Shown one piece after another: positions 1 through 6,739 of a stretch of DNA of 48,105 nucleotides. Under the pieces are notes generated by a model that ran no database searches, was not told the DNA's origin, and saw nothing but the letters and a program-made list of their open reading frames with translations. Source of the stretch: a virus. Location: the IMG/VR virus record IMGVR_UViG_3300011116_000169, positions 1 through 48,105 of that record. One strand, 5' to 3'. The number at the start of each line of letters is the position of its first letter. Within the stretch, counting starts at the first letter, position 1. Made by a program: the position numbers and the translations under genes.

Positions 1-339
1 GTAGAACAGAAAATGCCTCGTAAGTCCTTGTCAGCATTGAAGTTTTTTGTTTTGTTCTAATGTTCTACGTTTTTGAGGGGGGAGGGGCAAAATTTGAAAA
101 AGTTTTGATCGCAAGACCTTACCAGCAAGTGCAAACCTCTCCCACACAAAATCAAAAATAAGACCGTCCTATCTCCAAAATCACTAGAACATAGAACAAC
201 TACTACTACTATAAATAAAATATATAGAAGAATCAACAACTTACTGAATTTCAAGCTCAATTTTTTTGTTCTAACTATACTTAAAAAATAGAACAAAACC
301 CAGAACAAATCGACCTTTTTAGAACAAACCCTCTGAACA
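1..339. repeat. AT-rich non-coding region with repeated TAGAACA boxes
   Basis: No convincing gene lies here. The box TAGAACA, or its complement TGTTCTA, is seen at 2-8, 53-59, 61-67, 185-191, 192-198, 267-273, 289-295 and 320-326, with near copies at 301-307 and 333-339. Boxes occur in both orientations and two pairs are directly adjacent. There is also a short (ACT)n run near 200-210. Clustered boxes in an AT-rich gap ahead of the early genes could be iterons of an origin or operators for a phage repressor or activator; which one is not decided by the sequence. Confidence 0.7.
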
Positions 340-357
340 ACTATTTTATATAACCAC

Positions 358-386
358 TTGACTTATATGTCAAGTTATGCTATACT
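358..386 (+). promoter_or_regulatory. Sigma70-type early promoter P1
   Basis: A TTGACT -35 box at 358-363 is followed after exactly 17 nt by a TATACT -10 box at 381-386. Transcription would start near 392-394 and run into the early operon at 486. The -35 box lies in the left arm of an inverted repeat, CTTGAC (357-362) and GTCAAG (369-374), which could be an operator. The spacer, -10 and first part of the leader match the second promoter at 2623-2651. Confidence 0.8.
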
Positions 387-430
387 TACAACTGGGTCGA
401 CGATGAAGTTCATCAACAACCCAAAACAGT

Positions 431-450
431 GAGCCAGCTATTGCTGGGTC
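431..450 (+). repeat. CCAGC hairpin element, copy 1
   Basis: GAGCCAGC, loop tatt, GCTGGGTC: an 8-bp stem with one mismatch, in the leader between promoter P1 and the first gene. The right arm runs on as GTTATT, as in other copies. The start codon at 486 lies 35 nt beyond the core. Confidence 0.8.
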
Positions 451-485
451 GTTATTTCCAATGTTTGACGATTTAGGAGAGAGTC

Positions 486-779
486 ATGAAAGTTTGTTTT
501 GTTCCCCCTGTGTTGCCCCAAGCGGTGACCCGCCCGATCATTCGCTTGCAAAAGCCACGCATCAAATATCACACTGCCCACACAGATCTCACCGAGACCA
601 TGCGTAGGGACGCCTGCATGGTAGACAACGCACTGCTTCAAAATTTAGAGCATTTGGACAGAGGTTACGACTTCGACGAGTTCCAAGACATTGACAACGA
701 GTACGAGGGATTGACCATCACCGAGTCAATGACCGAGACCGAGTTGTTCCAGTTTTGCACTGGCTACGACATTCTTTAA
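486..779 (+). CDS. Hypothetical early protein, 97 aa
   Basis: First gene behind promoter P1, preceded by a TTAGGAG-type ribosome site. The N-terminal third is basic and proline-rich; residues 55-90 are strongly acidic (DFDEFQDIDNEYEG). No family recognised. An acidic small protein expressed first after infection would fit a host-takeover or DNA-mimic role, but that is inference from composition and position only. Confidence 0.75.
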   Translation: MKVCFVPPVLPQAVTRPIIRLQKPRIKYHTAHTDLTETMRRDACMVDNALLQNLEHLDRGYDFDEFQDIDNEYEGLTITESMTETELFQFCTGYDIL

Positions 780-800
780 TCACACCGTTCGTTAACTTAC

Positions 801-820
801 AGCCCAGCCTAGTCTGGGTT
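801..820 (+). repeat. CCAGC hairpin element, copy 2
   Basis: AGCCCAG (801-807) pairs with CTGGGTT (814-820) around a 6-nt loop, followed by GTTATTC. The element fills the 64-nt gap between two genes and ends 23 nt before the start codon at 844, directly upstream of the GGAGAG ribosome site. Confidence 0.75.
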
Positions 821-843
821 GTTATTCTTTTTGGAGAGACATC

Positions 844-1203
844 ATGGGACAGTTAAAAAATCTTTTAATCGACATCGACGACGAGGAACTTCAAGTCCTC
901 ATGGACAACTTCAAGCCCAGCCCTCCGCAAGGAGACCCACTATCACCAGAGGAACTTCAAGCTGAACTGGATGAATTGCAAGCTCATGCGGTGAGCCTGC
1001 CAAGTGTTTGTTGCAAGCCTGAGTACAAAGTCTATTTGCTGATGAAGAACGGTTACCCACAGCGCACATACAAGGACAGGGCATTGGCGTTCTACGAGTG
1101 CTGGGTGTGTACGATGGGCGATCAAGTGCTTGGCGCTGAGGAACCCGACGATTGGTATGTGGTCGAGATCATGCACGACGAGTCCATTTACACAGGGGAA
1201 TGA
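844..1203 (+). CDS. Hypothetical early protein, 119 aa
   Basis: ATG follows TTTGGAGAGACATC, a clear ribosome site. Acidic N-terminal half (DIDDEE; PLSPEELQAELDELQ) likely helical; the C-terminal half carries four cysteines (CC near 58-59, and C..C in YECWVC) and ends in an acidic tail. No family recognised. It begins the tightly spaced gene series that runs to 2559. Confidence 0.75.
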   Translation: MGQLKNLLIDIDDEELQVLMDNFKPSPPQGDPLSPEELQAELDELQAHAVSLPSVCCKPEYKVYLLMKNGYPQRTYKDRALAFYECWVCTMGDQVLGAEEPDDWYVVEIMHDESIYTGE

Positions 1204-1204
1204 C

Positions 1205-1384
1205 ATGAATATCACAGTCGAGATCAGGGAGGTCTATGGTCAGTCCAAGATCTACCCAGTGTGCGACAAGGCGCAGATGTTTGCGCAGATCGCAGGGACA
1301 ACCACGCTACTGCCCCGAGACATCCAACGCATACAAGTGTTGGGGTACGAGGTGTTGGTGAAACAAAAGGAGTTGAAGTTATGA
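1205..1384 (+). CDS. Hypothetical early protein, 59 aa
   Basis: Start chosen at the ATG at 1205 because an AGGGGAA ribosome site sits just upstream, inside the end of the previous gene, and because a longer reading would overlap that gene by 70 bases. The product begins MNITVEIREVYG and looks like a small beta-rich fold. No function recognised. It overlaps the next gene by 4 nt. Confidence 0.7.
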   Translation: MNITVEIREVYGQSKIYPVCDKAQMFAQIAGTTTLLPRDIQRIQVLGYEVLVKQKELKL

Positions 1385-1605
1385 ATTGGAACCACAGAGT
1401 AGTGAACTGCCCATCCGAGAACGGTGGCGATGACTTGTACACATTCAAGGAGGTGTACTACGACGACGAGGGCAAGCCCGACGCATACAGCGACCCGTTC
1501 ATGTGTGGCGACGACTTGGATGAGCTGAGATTGTTGTTGCAGAGACTGGAGAAAGCCTTGGGCGAGCCAGTGTTACATGAGAACGACTTCGGAGGACACG
1601 CATGA
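1381..1605 (+). CDS. Conserved small phage protein, 74 aa
   Basis: The ATG at 1381 overlaps the previous stop (ATGA), with AAAGGAG upstream. The sequence MNWNHRVVN... VYYDDEGKPDAYSD... LDELRLLLQRLEKAL resembles a small protein common in betaproteobacterial phages and prophages; its role is unknown. Translationally coupled with both neighbours. Confidence 0.75.
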   Translation: MNWNHRVVNCPSENGGDDLYTFKEVYYDDEGKPDAYSDPFMCGDDLDELRLLLQRLEKALGEPVLHENDFGGHA

Positions 1606-1820
1606 GCAATGACAACCACACACCAGAGTGTCGCAACTGTGGCGATCAGTACCCCAGCCAACGCTGGGCTCTTGGCTACAAGTTTTGTATGCCATGCGGT
1701 GAGCAGATCGCACAGCGGGTGGTGCGCACAGTCGTGCCCATGCACAAGTCCAATTACATGATGATTACCGACATGACGGATTTGAAAGGTATCAACAACA
1801 AGGGAGGGTTTCACAGATGA
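1602..1820 (+). CDS. Zinc-ribbon protein, 72 aa
   Basis: Two CxxC pairs are visible, CRNC near residue 10 and CMPC near residue 30, the pattern of a zinc ribbon that binds nucleic acid or protein. Start and stop overlap both neighbours by 4 nt, so it is translationally coupled. A CCAGC hairpin core (1653-1668) lies inside the gene between the two cysteine pairs and is read as PSQRW. Confidence 0.75.
   Translation: MSNDNHTPECRNCGDQYPSQRWALGYKFCMPCGEQIAQRVVRTVVPMHKSNYMMITDMTDLKGINNKGGFHR
1653..1668 (+). repeat. CCAGC hairpin core inside a gene, copy 3
   Basis: CCCAGC, loop caac, GCTGGG within the zinc-ribbon gene. Only the inner 6-bp stem is kept, and it is read in a different frame from the other coding copies. 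It could be chance, so confidence is lower. Confidence 0.45.
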
Positions 1821-2140
1821 GTTACGGAGATGACATGACACACATGGAGGCAGTCTTTCTGCCGATCGACAGGGACAGACCCGCCTTGCCATACGATGAA
1901 TTCATAGTTGAGGGTGGACGACATCCCATTGGCGGTGATATTGAAAGCAAGGTAGGCGGTCATTACTACGCCCGATACGAATTCCCAAATGGAAGGGCGG
2001 TGAGCGTAGTGTGTGGGCAGTTGTTCTATTCAACGATAGACGCCCCATACGAAGTGCGATTGGATGGAGAAGACCCCGAGGGGTATCAGACCGACGAGGA
2101 GTTGATGATTCTTTTAGCCAAAGCCATAGGAGATATGTGA
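1817..2140 (+). CDS. Hypothetical early protein, 107 aa
   Basis: ATG overlaps the previous stop by 4 nt, with GGGAGG upstream. The product has an acidic, Asp/Glu- and Tyr-rich composition with a GGHYYARYEFPNG segment suggestive of a beta sheet. No family recognised. Its last base is shared with the next start (GTGATG junction). Confidence 0.7.
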   Translation: MSYGDDMTHMEAVFLPIDRDRPALPYDEFIVEGGRHPIGGDIESKVGGHYYARYEFPNGRAVSVVCGQLFYSTIDAPYEVRLDGEDPEGYQTDEELMILLAKAIGDM

Positions 2141-2559
2141 TGGGTTACAGATCAGATGTTGCATACACGATCAGGTTCACAACTGACGACGAACGAGCCA
2201 AGCAATCGTTCTACACATTCATAGGTGAAGCTAAGGCTAAGGCAGCCACTGCCGGTTGTTTCACTGAGGAACAAAAGAATTGGCATGGGGGCAATGGGTT
2301 CATCGTAGACGAGGGACGATTCCGTATTAATTTCTCTGCTGACAATGTGAAGTGGTACACCGACTACGACGATGTGAAGTGCCACATGGCGTTGATCGAG
2401 CTTGCGAGCGAGTGGGCAAACGACGAGGACAACCATTCCGAGATCGCCTATATGTTCATCCGCATTGGCGAGGAGAACGCCGACATCGATGAGAGGGTAG
2501 GCGGCGATGCCGACTGGGATTGGTTGAGTGTCAATCGCTCGATCATTCGAGACTGGTGA
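2140..2559 (+). CDS. Conserved phage protein of unknown function, 139 aa
   Basis: Start placed at ATG 2140, overlapping the previous stop, with TAGGAG upstream; a longer reading would run 130 nt into the previous gene. The product begins MGYRSDVAYTIRF and has an alternating alpha/beta look with many Trp, Asp and Glu residues. Last gene of the first operon; a hairpin follows. Confidence 0.75.
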   Translation: MGYRSDVAYTIRFTTDDERAKQSFYTFIGEAKAKAATAGCFTEEQKNWHGGNGFIVDEGRFRINFSADNVKWYTDYDDVKCHMALIELASEWANDEDNHSEIAYMFIRIGEENADIDERVGGDADWDWLSVNRSIIRDW

Positions 2560-2568
2560 GCCCTCTGC

Positions 2569-2596
2569 GAAGAGACCTTAAATAACTGGTCTCTTC
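2569..2596 (+). terminator. Candidate terminator hairpin after first early operon
   Basis: GAAGAGACC (2569-2577) pairs perfectly with GGTCTCTTC (2588-2596) around a 10-nt loop. No long T-run follows, so it may be a weak or Rho-assisted terminator, or a processing hairpin. It lies between the end of the first operon and promoter P2. Confidence 0.5.
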
Positions 2597-2622
2597 ACCA
2601 ACAACTATTTTGCGTAAAGGGG

Positions 2623-2651
2623 TTGTGTTATATGTCAAGTTGTGTTATACT
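2623..2651 (+). promoter_or_regulatory. Sigma70-type early promoter P2, homologous to P1
   Basis: TTGTGT (2623-2628), 17-nt spacer, TATACT (2646-2651). From the spacer (TATATGTCAAGTT) through the -10 box and on to the leader (CTGRGTCG) the sequence matches P1. The -35 box is weaker than in P1 and the inverted repeat is lost. It drives the AAA/VWA module. Confidence 0.7.
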
Positions 2652-2689
2652 TATACCTGAGTCGGGAAGCAATCTGTCTCGGGTCGTAA

Positions 2690-2719
2690 TTAACGAGCCA
2701 GCAATGGCTGGGTTCTTAA
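2690..2719 (+). repeat. CCAGC hairpin element, copy 4
   Basis: The most extended copy: TTAACGAGCCAGC, loop aatg, GCTGGGTTCTTAA, giving a 13-position stem with two mismatches and one G-T pair. The inner core ends at 2714, 21 nt before the ATG at 2736. Confidence 0.8.
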
Positions 2720-2735
2720 ACAAAGGAGTGGGAAC

Positions 2736-3656
2736 ATGAACATGGAATTGCAAAAGCCCAAGCATTTAATCAGCTTGGCATCGAGTGCGGTGTTGGTATC
2801 GGTAGATGTCAATGTGTGGTCAGCAACGAAACAAGACAGAGCCATCAGCAATGAGGTTTCTGACGCAAAGCGGGCTGATCGTAACGCGGGCAAATACACC
2901 AAGCACCTGTTGGCAGATCATCCCAAGCACAAGGCGATCGTCAACTATCGGCAGACTATCTACAACTGGACGAAGCGTCGCACCTATCGTTGGAACGATG
3001 CAAACGACCTATTGCCGAGCATTGATGTGCCCAAGTTCAAGCAGGAGTTCAGCGAACACAAGATGCAGTTCAGCAAGTTGGTTGATGACTTTCTCAATTC
3101 ATACAGCACCATCGTGTCGGACATGGCGTTCAAGGCTGGTGATATGTTCAATCGAAGCGACTATCCAAGCGTTGACGAGTTGCGTCATAAGTTTGGCGTG
3201 GAGTTGTATGTGTCCGAGGTTCCGATGAGCGACTTCCGTTGTGGCATTGCGTCAGACATCGCTGATGATTTGTTTGAGACATATTCACGACAAGCCGAGA
3301 ACATAGTGAGCGAGGTGATGCTGGCTCAAAAAACACGGCTCGTGGAGGTCATGCAATCAATCAGCCATTGCTGTGGTGTTGACGAGATCGGTGTGGATGA
3401 CAACACAGGCGAGACCAAGACTCGCAAGCGCAAGATCTATGACACCACTATCCAAAAGGCGTTGGAAATGTGCGAGACATTCAAAGGGTTCAACCTTAGC
3501 TCAGATCCAGAGTTGGAGTTAGCCCGAGCATCGCTTGAAAGAGCGTTGCATGATGTGAGCGCAAGCGACATTCGTGAGAGTGACGCAGTGCGTTCGAGTG
3601 TGAAGGAAGATGTTGACAGCATCCTCAGTAAGTTCAGTTCTTTTCAGTGTGTTTAA
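2736..3656 (+). CDS. DUF3150-like protein of the AAA/VWA module, 306 aa
   Basis: Preceded by AAAGGAG. Layout resembles DUF3150 proteins that neighbour CobS-like ATPases in other phages: an N-terminal SVDVNVWSATKQD segment, a central helical part, a DYPSVDELRHKFG segment near residue 145 and a Lys/Arg-rich stretch (TKTRKRK) near 230. I cannot name a catalytic residue. Being first in the operon with the AAA+ ATPase and VWA protein, it is likely an adaptor or substrate-recognition partner (inference). The family call rests on pattern and context only. Confidence 0.55.
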   Translation: MNMELQKPKHLISLASSAVLVSVDVNVWSATKQDRAISNEVSDAKRADRNAGKYTKHLLADHPKHKAIVNYRQTIYNWTKRRTYRWNDANDLLPSIDVPKFKQEFSEHKMQFSKLVDDFLNSYSTIVSDMAFKAGDMFNRSDYPSVDELRHKFGVELYVSEVPMSDFRCGIASDIADDLFETYSRQAENIVSEVMLAQKTRLVEVMQSISHCCGVDEIGVDDNTGETKTRKRKIYDTTIQKALEMCETFKGFNLSSDPELELARASLERALHDVSASDIRESDAVRSSVKEDVDSILSKFSSFQCV

Positions 3657-3681
3657 TCAGTAATCAATCAGGAGTATCAAA

Positions 3682-4758
3682 GTGAGCAAAATGAATTTCA
3701 CCCCTACCGTGTCCATCAACGAGTTGCGTAAGATGATTCCGCTAATAGGTTCAGAATTGACGCTGGTCATACAGTCCGAACCTGGGTGTGGCAAGACCTC
3801 GCTGTTGGGCATGATGCAAGAAGATCATGGCGACAAGTACGACTACATTTATGTGGACTGCCCAGTCAAGGATATGTCGGACATTGGTATGACTATTCCT
3901 AACCATACGACGCAGACTCTTGAGTATTATGTTGCTGAGTTGTTCAAGCTCGACAGTGACAAGCCTAAGATGATCTTGCTCGACGAGTTGATGAAGTCAC
4001 CCAAGCTCTTGCAAGTTATCTTTACCCGCATGATGTTGGAGAAAATGGTAGGTGACAAGCCACTACCTGCTGGGTCGGTAATCATTGCGACATCGAACAA
4101 TTCAAGCGATGGCGTAGGCGACTCGATGCTTGCCCACGCAGGCAATCGTGTGTGTATCGTTCGCATGGCTAAGCCCACAGCTGATGAATGGTTGGCATGG
4201 GCGTCAGCCAATGGAATCTCTCGCGTTGTTCGTGCGTTCGTTGCGATGTTCCCTCGGGTCATGGCATCGTACATGGAGGGTGATAACCAGAAAGACAATC
4301 CATATATCTTCAAGCCAAGCTCAGGTGCGTTGTCGTTCTGTTCCCCTCGTTCGTTGGCGAAGTGCGATGTGATCGTGAAGCACAGAGATGTCATTGGTGA
4401 GAATGCCACGATGGTTGCATTGGCAGGCACGATCGGTGCGTCAGCGGCTGGGGACATGGCGGCTTTCATGTCGTTGGAGAAATCATTGATGGATGTTAAG
4501 GACATCATCAAGCGCCCTAAAGATGTGACCATGCCGACAGACATATCAGCGCAGTTGATGATTATGTTTCAAGCAGTAGATACATTGGCGACGCAGGATG
4601 AGTTGACAGCGTTCATGGAGTTCGTCGAGCGTATCCAATCATCCGAGGTGCAAGCGGTGTTCTTCACGATGATGATGCGCAGTCCCAAGGCAGTGCGTCT
4701 TGCAAGAAACAATGCAAAGATCGCTGAGTGGGCTAAGAATAATCATGAGTTGTTCTGA
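3682..4758 (+). CDS. CobS/MoxR-like AAA+ ATPase, 358 aa
   Basis: GTG start, 7 nt after AGGAG. Walker A is SEPGCGKTS (residues 32-40), Walker B MILLDE (97-102), and a sensor-1-like VIIATSNNSSD lies near 133-143. This is the compact AAA+ core typical of MoxR/CobS ATPases, ring motors that remodel proteins or insert metal together with a VWA partner. The VWA partner is encoded 430 nt downstream in the same operon. Remodelling activity is known for the family; the phage target is unknown. Confidence 0.85.
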   Translation: MSKMNFTPTVSINELRKMIPLIGSELTLVIQSEPGCGKTSLLGMMQEDHGDKYDYIYVDCPVKDMSDIGMTIPNHTTQTLEYYVAELFKLDSDKPKMILLDELMKSPKLLQVIFTRMMLEKMVGDKPLPAGSVIIATSNNSSDGVGDSMLAHAGNRVCIVRMAKPTADEWLAWASANGISRVVRAFVAMFPRVMASYMEGDNQKDNPYIFKPSSGALSFCSPRSLAKCDVIVKHRDVIGENATMVALAGTIGASAAGDMAAFMSLEKSLMDVKDIIKRPKDVTMPTDISAQLMIMFQAVDTLATQDELTAFMEFVERIQSSEVQAVFFTMMMRSPKAVRLARNNAKIAEWAKNNHELF

Positions 4759-4760
4759 CC

Positions 4761-4916
4761 ATGAGTAGCAACCAAAGAATCGCGTCATTGGAGAAAGCAT
4801 TGATCGACTTGTTGAAAGCTGTGGATGCGTACAAGCGTGCGTATACACACGAAACAAATCACAGGTTGTTGAGTGCTTGCATAGATGCAAAGAAAACTTT
4901 ACAAGGAGTTGAATGA
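4761..4916 (+). CDS. Helical microprotein, 51 aa
   Basis: ATG lies 2 nt after the ATPase stop. The product starts MSSNQRIASLEKAL and is Lys/Leu/Ala-rich throughout, probably one or two amphipathic helices. The stop overlaps the next start (ATGATGA region). No family recognised; its place suggests a partner of the AAA/VWA module. Confidence 0.6.
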   Translation: MSSNQRIASLEKALIDLLKAVDAYKRAYTHETNHRLLSACIDAKKTLQGVE

Positions 4917-5110
4917 TGATAACTATCACTGAGTTGGAATTGGTTTTGTTCATTGCGTTTGGTGTCATGACTGCTATGTGGTTCAGACTCAAAGCTGAGT
5001 TGTATATGCACAAGCGTATCACTACCGAGTTGTTGTCTCGCATTGCAAGTGGCAAGATGAAAGTCGTTGAGACTAACGAGGGCTTTGACTTTAGGGATGT
5101 GAAGTCATGA
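4913..5110 (+). CDS. Single-pass membrane protein, 65 aa
   Basis: Preceded by AAGGAG. Residues about 8-25 (LELVLFIAFGVMTAMWF) form a transmembrane segment; the rest is a charged tail (KITTELLSRIASGKMK-like, ending GFDFRDVKS). Overlaps both neighbours by 4 nt, so it is co-translated inside the AAA/VWA operon and may tether that complex to the inner membrane (inference). Confidence 0.7.
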   Translation: MMITITELELVLFIAFGVMTAMWFRLKAELYMHKRITTELLSRIASGKMKVVETNEGFDFRDVKS

Positions 5111-5193
5111 GCGAAGCTAAATGGTTGACCATTGTTTATGTGTTGGCATTGGTCGTTCTTGTGTTAGATATTTTTTATTGGAGAGCGGGATGA
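5107..5193 (+). CDS. Transmembrane microprotein, 28 aa
   Basis: ATG at 5107 overlaps the previous stop and the TGA at 5191-5193 overlaps the VWA start (ATGA). Almost the whole peptide is one hydrophobic helix (TIVYVLALVVLVLDIFYW), with MSEAK before it and RAG after it. The double coupling argues that it is translated. Function unknown. Confidence 0.6.
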   Translation: MSEAKWLTIVYVLALVVLVLDIFYWRAG

Positions 5194-6473
5194 GTAAACA
5201 AGAAACGCGCGTGAAGAAAGCGCACATTGCGCTGATGAAACATCCAGAGACAGCGTTGTACTCAGGCGTGATGCTGATGGGTAAGAGCGAGGTCGTGGAT
5301 GAAGGATGTCCTACGGCATACACCGATGGTGTGAACAAGGTCTATGGTCGCAAGTTCTTAGAGACTATCGACACCGAGCCAAAGGTGCGGGGCTTGATAC
5401 TGCATGAGAATCTTCATGTGGCGTTGAAGCAATTGCCCAGAGGTGTGGATATGTTCGAGGAGAATCGCAAGCTTGCAAACATAGCCGCTGACATGGTTGT
5501 GAACAACATCATTGCAAACATCAAAGGCACGATCAATGGTTCGAGTGAGCGAATCGTGGACTTGCCCGAGGGTGCGGTCTTTGACCCCATGTTCGACAAT
5601 TGGTCTATGCGTGAGATATACAACTATCTCAAGAAGAACTGCAAGGGCGGGCAGAAGCGCAAGGGCAACAGCAATGGCGGGCAAGGTAACGACCCAGCCA
5701 ATGCTGGGCCGCAAGATAGCGATGGCGACGACGGCGACACCATCACTATCAATGGCAAGACCTATGACATTTCTGGCGCAGACGAGCATGATCTAGGCAA
5801 CCTGAAAGATCTTACGCATGGCGAGGTCAAAGAGATCAACGATGCGATTGATCGTGCGTTGCGTGAGGGCGGGATGTTGGCGGGTCGCATGGGTGCGAAG
5901 TTGCCCCGAGCTATCTCTGACTTGCTCGAACCCAAGATTGATTGGCGTGAAGTGTTGAGAGATTTTGTGTCGAGCGCCATCAAAGGCAAGGATGAATTCA
6001 CTTGGCGAAAGATGAACAAGCGTCAACTCGTCAATGATATTTATTTGCCAAGCATGGAGAACGAAACGATTGGCGAAGTGGTCATTGCGATCGACACATC
6101 GGGGTCAATTGGTGGAGAGCAAATCACAGAGTTTGCGACAGAACTGGTCTCTATCTGCGAATTGTGTTCGCCAGACATGGTGCGTGTTTTGTGGTGGGAC
6201 ACTGATGTGCATGGTGAGCAAGTATTCAAAGACAACTATCAAAACATTGCTGGTCTGCTCAAACCACAAGGCGGGGGCGGTACTCATGTGTCATGCGTCA
6301 ACGAATACATCAACAAGCAACGCATCAATGCGGAGTGTGTCATCGTGTTCACTGACGGGTATGTCGAGAGCGACATCAAGTGGGACATTTCTAGCCCAAC
6401 CCTGTGGATGGTGACACAGAACAAATCGTTCACACCGCCTGTCGGCAAGTTGGTGAAATTTGGTGACGACTAA
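5190..6473 (+). CDS. VWA-domain protein with HExxH motif (CobT/DUF2201-like), 427 aa
   Basis: Start chosen at ATG 5190 after TTGGAGAG; an upstream in-frame start lacks a ribosome site. The N-terminal domain carries HENLH (72-76), the zinc site of the predicted metallopeptidase part of DUF2201-type proteins. A low-complexity Gly/Asn/Asp linker spans about 152-185 and includes a CCAGC hairpin read as DPANAG (168-173). The C-terminal VWA domain has MIDAS residues DTSGS (302-306), T365 and D389 (FTDG). VWA proteins of this class pair with MoxR/CobS ATPases, here encoded upstream. Substrate unknown. Confidence 0.85.
   Translation: MSKQETRVKKAHIALMKHPETALYSGVMLMGKSEVVDEGCPTAYTDGVNKVYGRKFLETIDTEPKVRGLILHENLHVALKQLPRGVDMFEENRKLANIAADMVVNNIIANIKGTINGSSERIVDLPEGAVFDPMFDNWSMREIYNYLKKNCKGGQKRKGNSNGGQGNDPANAGPQDSDGDDGDTITINGKTYDISGADEHDLGNLKDLTHGEVKEINDAIDRALREGGMLAGRMGAKLPRAISDLLEPKIDWREVLRDFVSSAIKGKDEFTWRKMNKRQLVNDIYLPSMENETIGEVVIAIDTSGSIGGEQITEFATELVSICELCSPDMVRVLWWDTDVHGEQVFKDNYQNIAGLLKPQGGGGTHVSCVNEYINKQRINAECVIVFTDGYVESDIKWDISSPTLWMVTQNKSFTPPVGKLVKFGDD
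5691..5710 (+). repeat. CCAGC hairpin inside the VWA gene, copy 5
   Basis: GACCCAGC, loop caat, GCTGGGCC with one mismatch, preceded by TAAC as in the intergenic copies. It is translated as DPANAGP in the unstructured linker of the VWA protein. Confidence 0.75.
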
Positions 6474-6540
6474 GTTGTGGGGTATTGGGCTTGATCTCAG
6501 AATCTTGACAACCGAATACGCATACAGAAGGAGGGGGGTG

Positions 6541-6738
6541 ATGCCAACTGATCGACATCGAATGTCAATGGAGATAGCGCACGAACTCAAAGCACAGATG
6601 GGTAGTGGCGCTTATCTCTACTGTCTTGAAAGACTATCAAACAACACCGAAAACCCAAAACTGTGGCGGGATGTGTTGTCATGGCTTGATGAAACCAACG
6701 AGCCAGCTAATGCTGGGTCACTAACTAAAGGAGAATGA
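6541..6738 (+). CDS. Hypothetical protein, 65 aa
   Basis: Start at ATG 6541 chosen for the strong AGGAGGGG site upstream. The product MPTDRHRMSMEIAHELKAQMG... is mainly helical. The last 14 codons are made from a CCAGC hairpin element and its ribosome site (ETNEPANAGSLTKGE), so the original C-terminus may have been replaced or extended. One base separates its stop from the next start. Confidence 0.65.
   Translation: MPTDRHRMSMEIAHELKAQMGSGAYLYCLERLSNNTENPKLWRDVLSWLDETNEPANAGSLTKGE
6700..6719 (+). repeat. CCAGC hairpin element, copy 6
   Basis: GAGCCAGC, loop taat, GCTGGGTC, followed by ACTAACTAAAGGAG. It is both the coding end of one gene (EPANAGS) and the leader of the next, whose ATG at 6740 lies 20 nt beyond the core. 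Confidence 0.8.
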
Positions 6739-6739
6739 A

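Noticed and set aside
57-308. Open frame on the minus strand giving an 83-residue hydrophobic peptide
   Set aside because: Low complexity, no ribosome site, lies over the AT-rich repeat region; hydrophobic content follows from base composition.
4051-4079. TGCTGGGTCGGTA in the AAA+ gene, like the right arm of the hairpin element
   Set aside because: No matching left arm; codes for a normal PLPAGSVI strand.
3927-4544. 205-residue frame on the minus strand opposite the AAA+ ATPase
   Set aside because: Antisense shadow of a well-supported gene.
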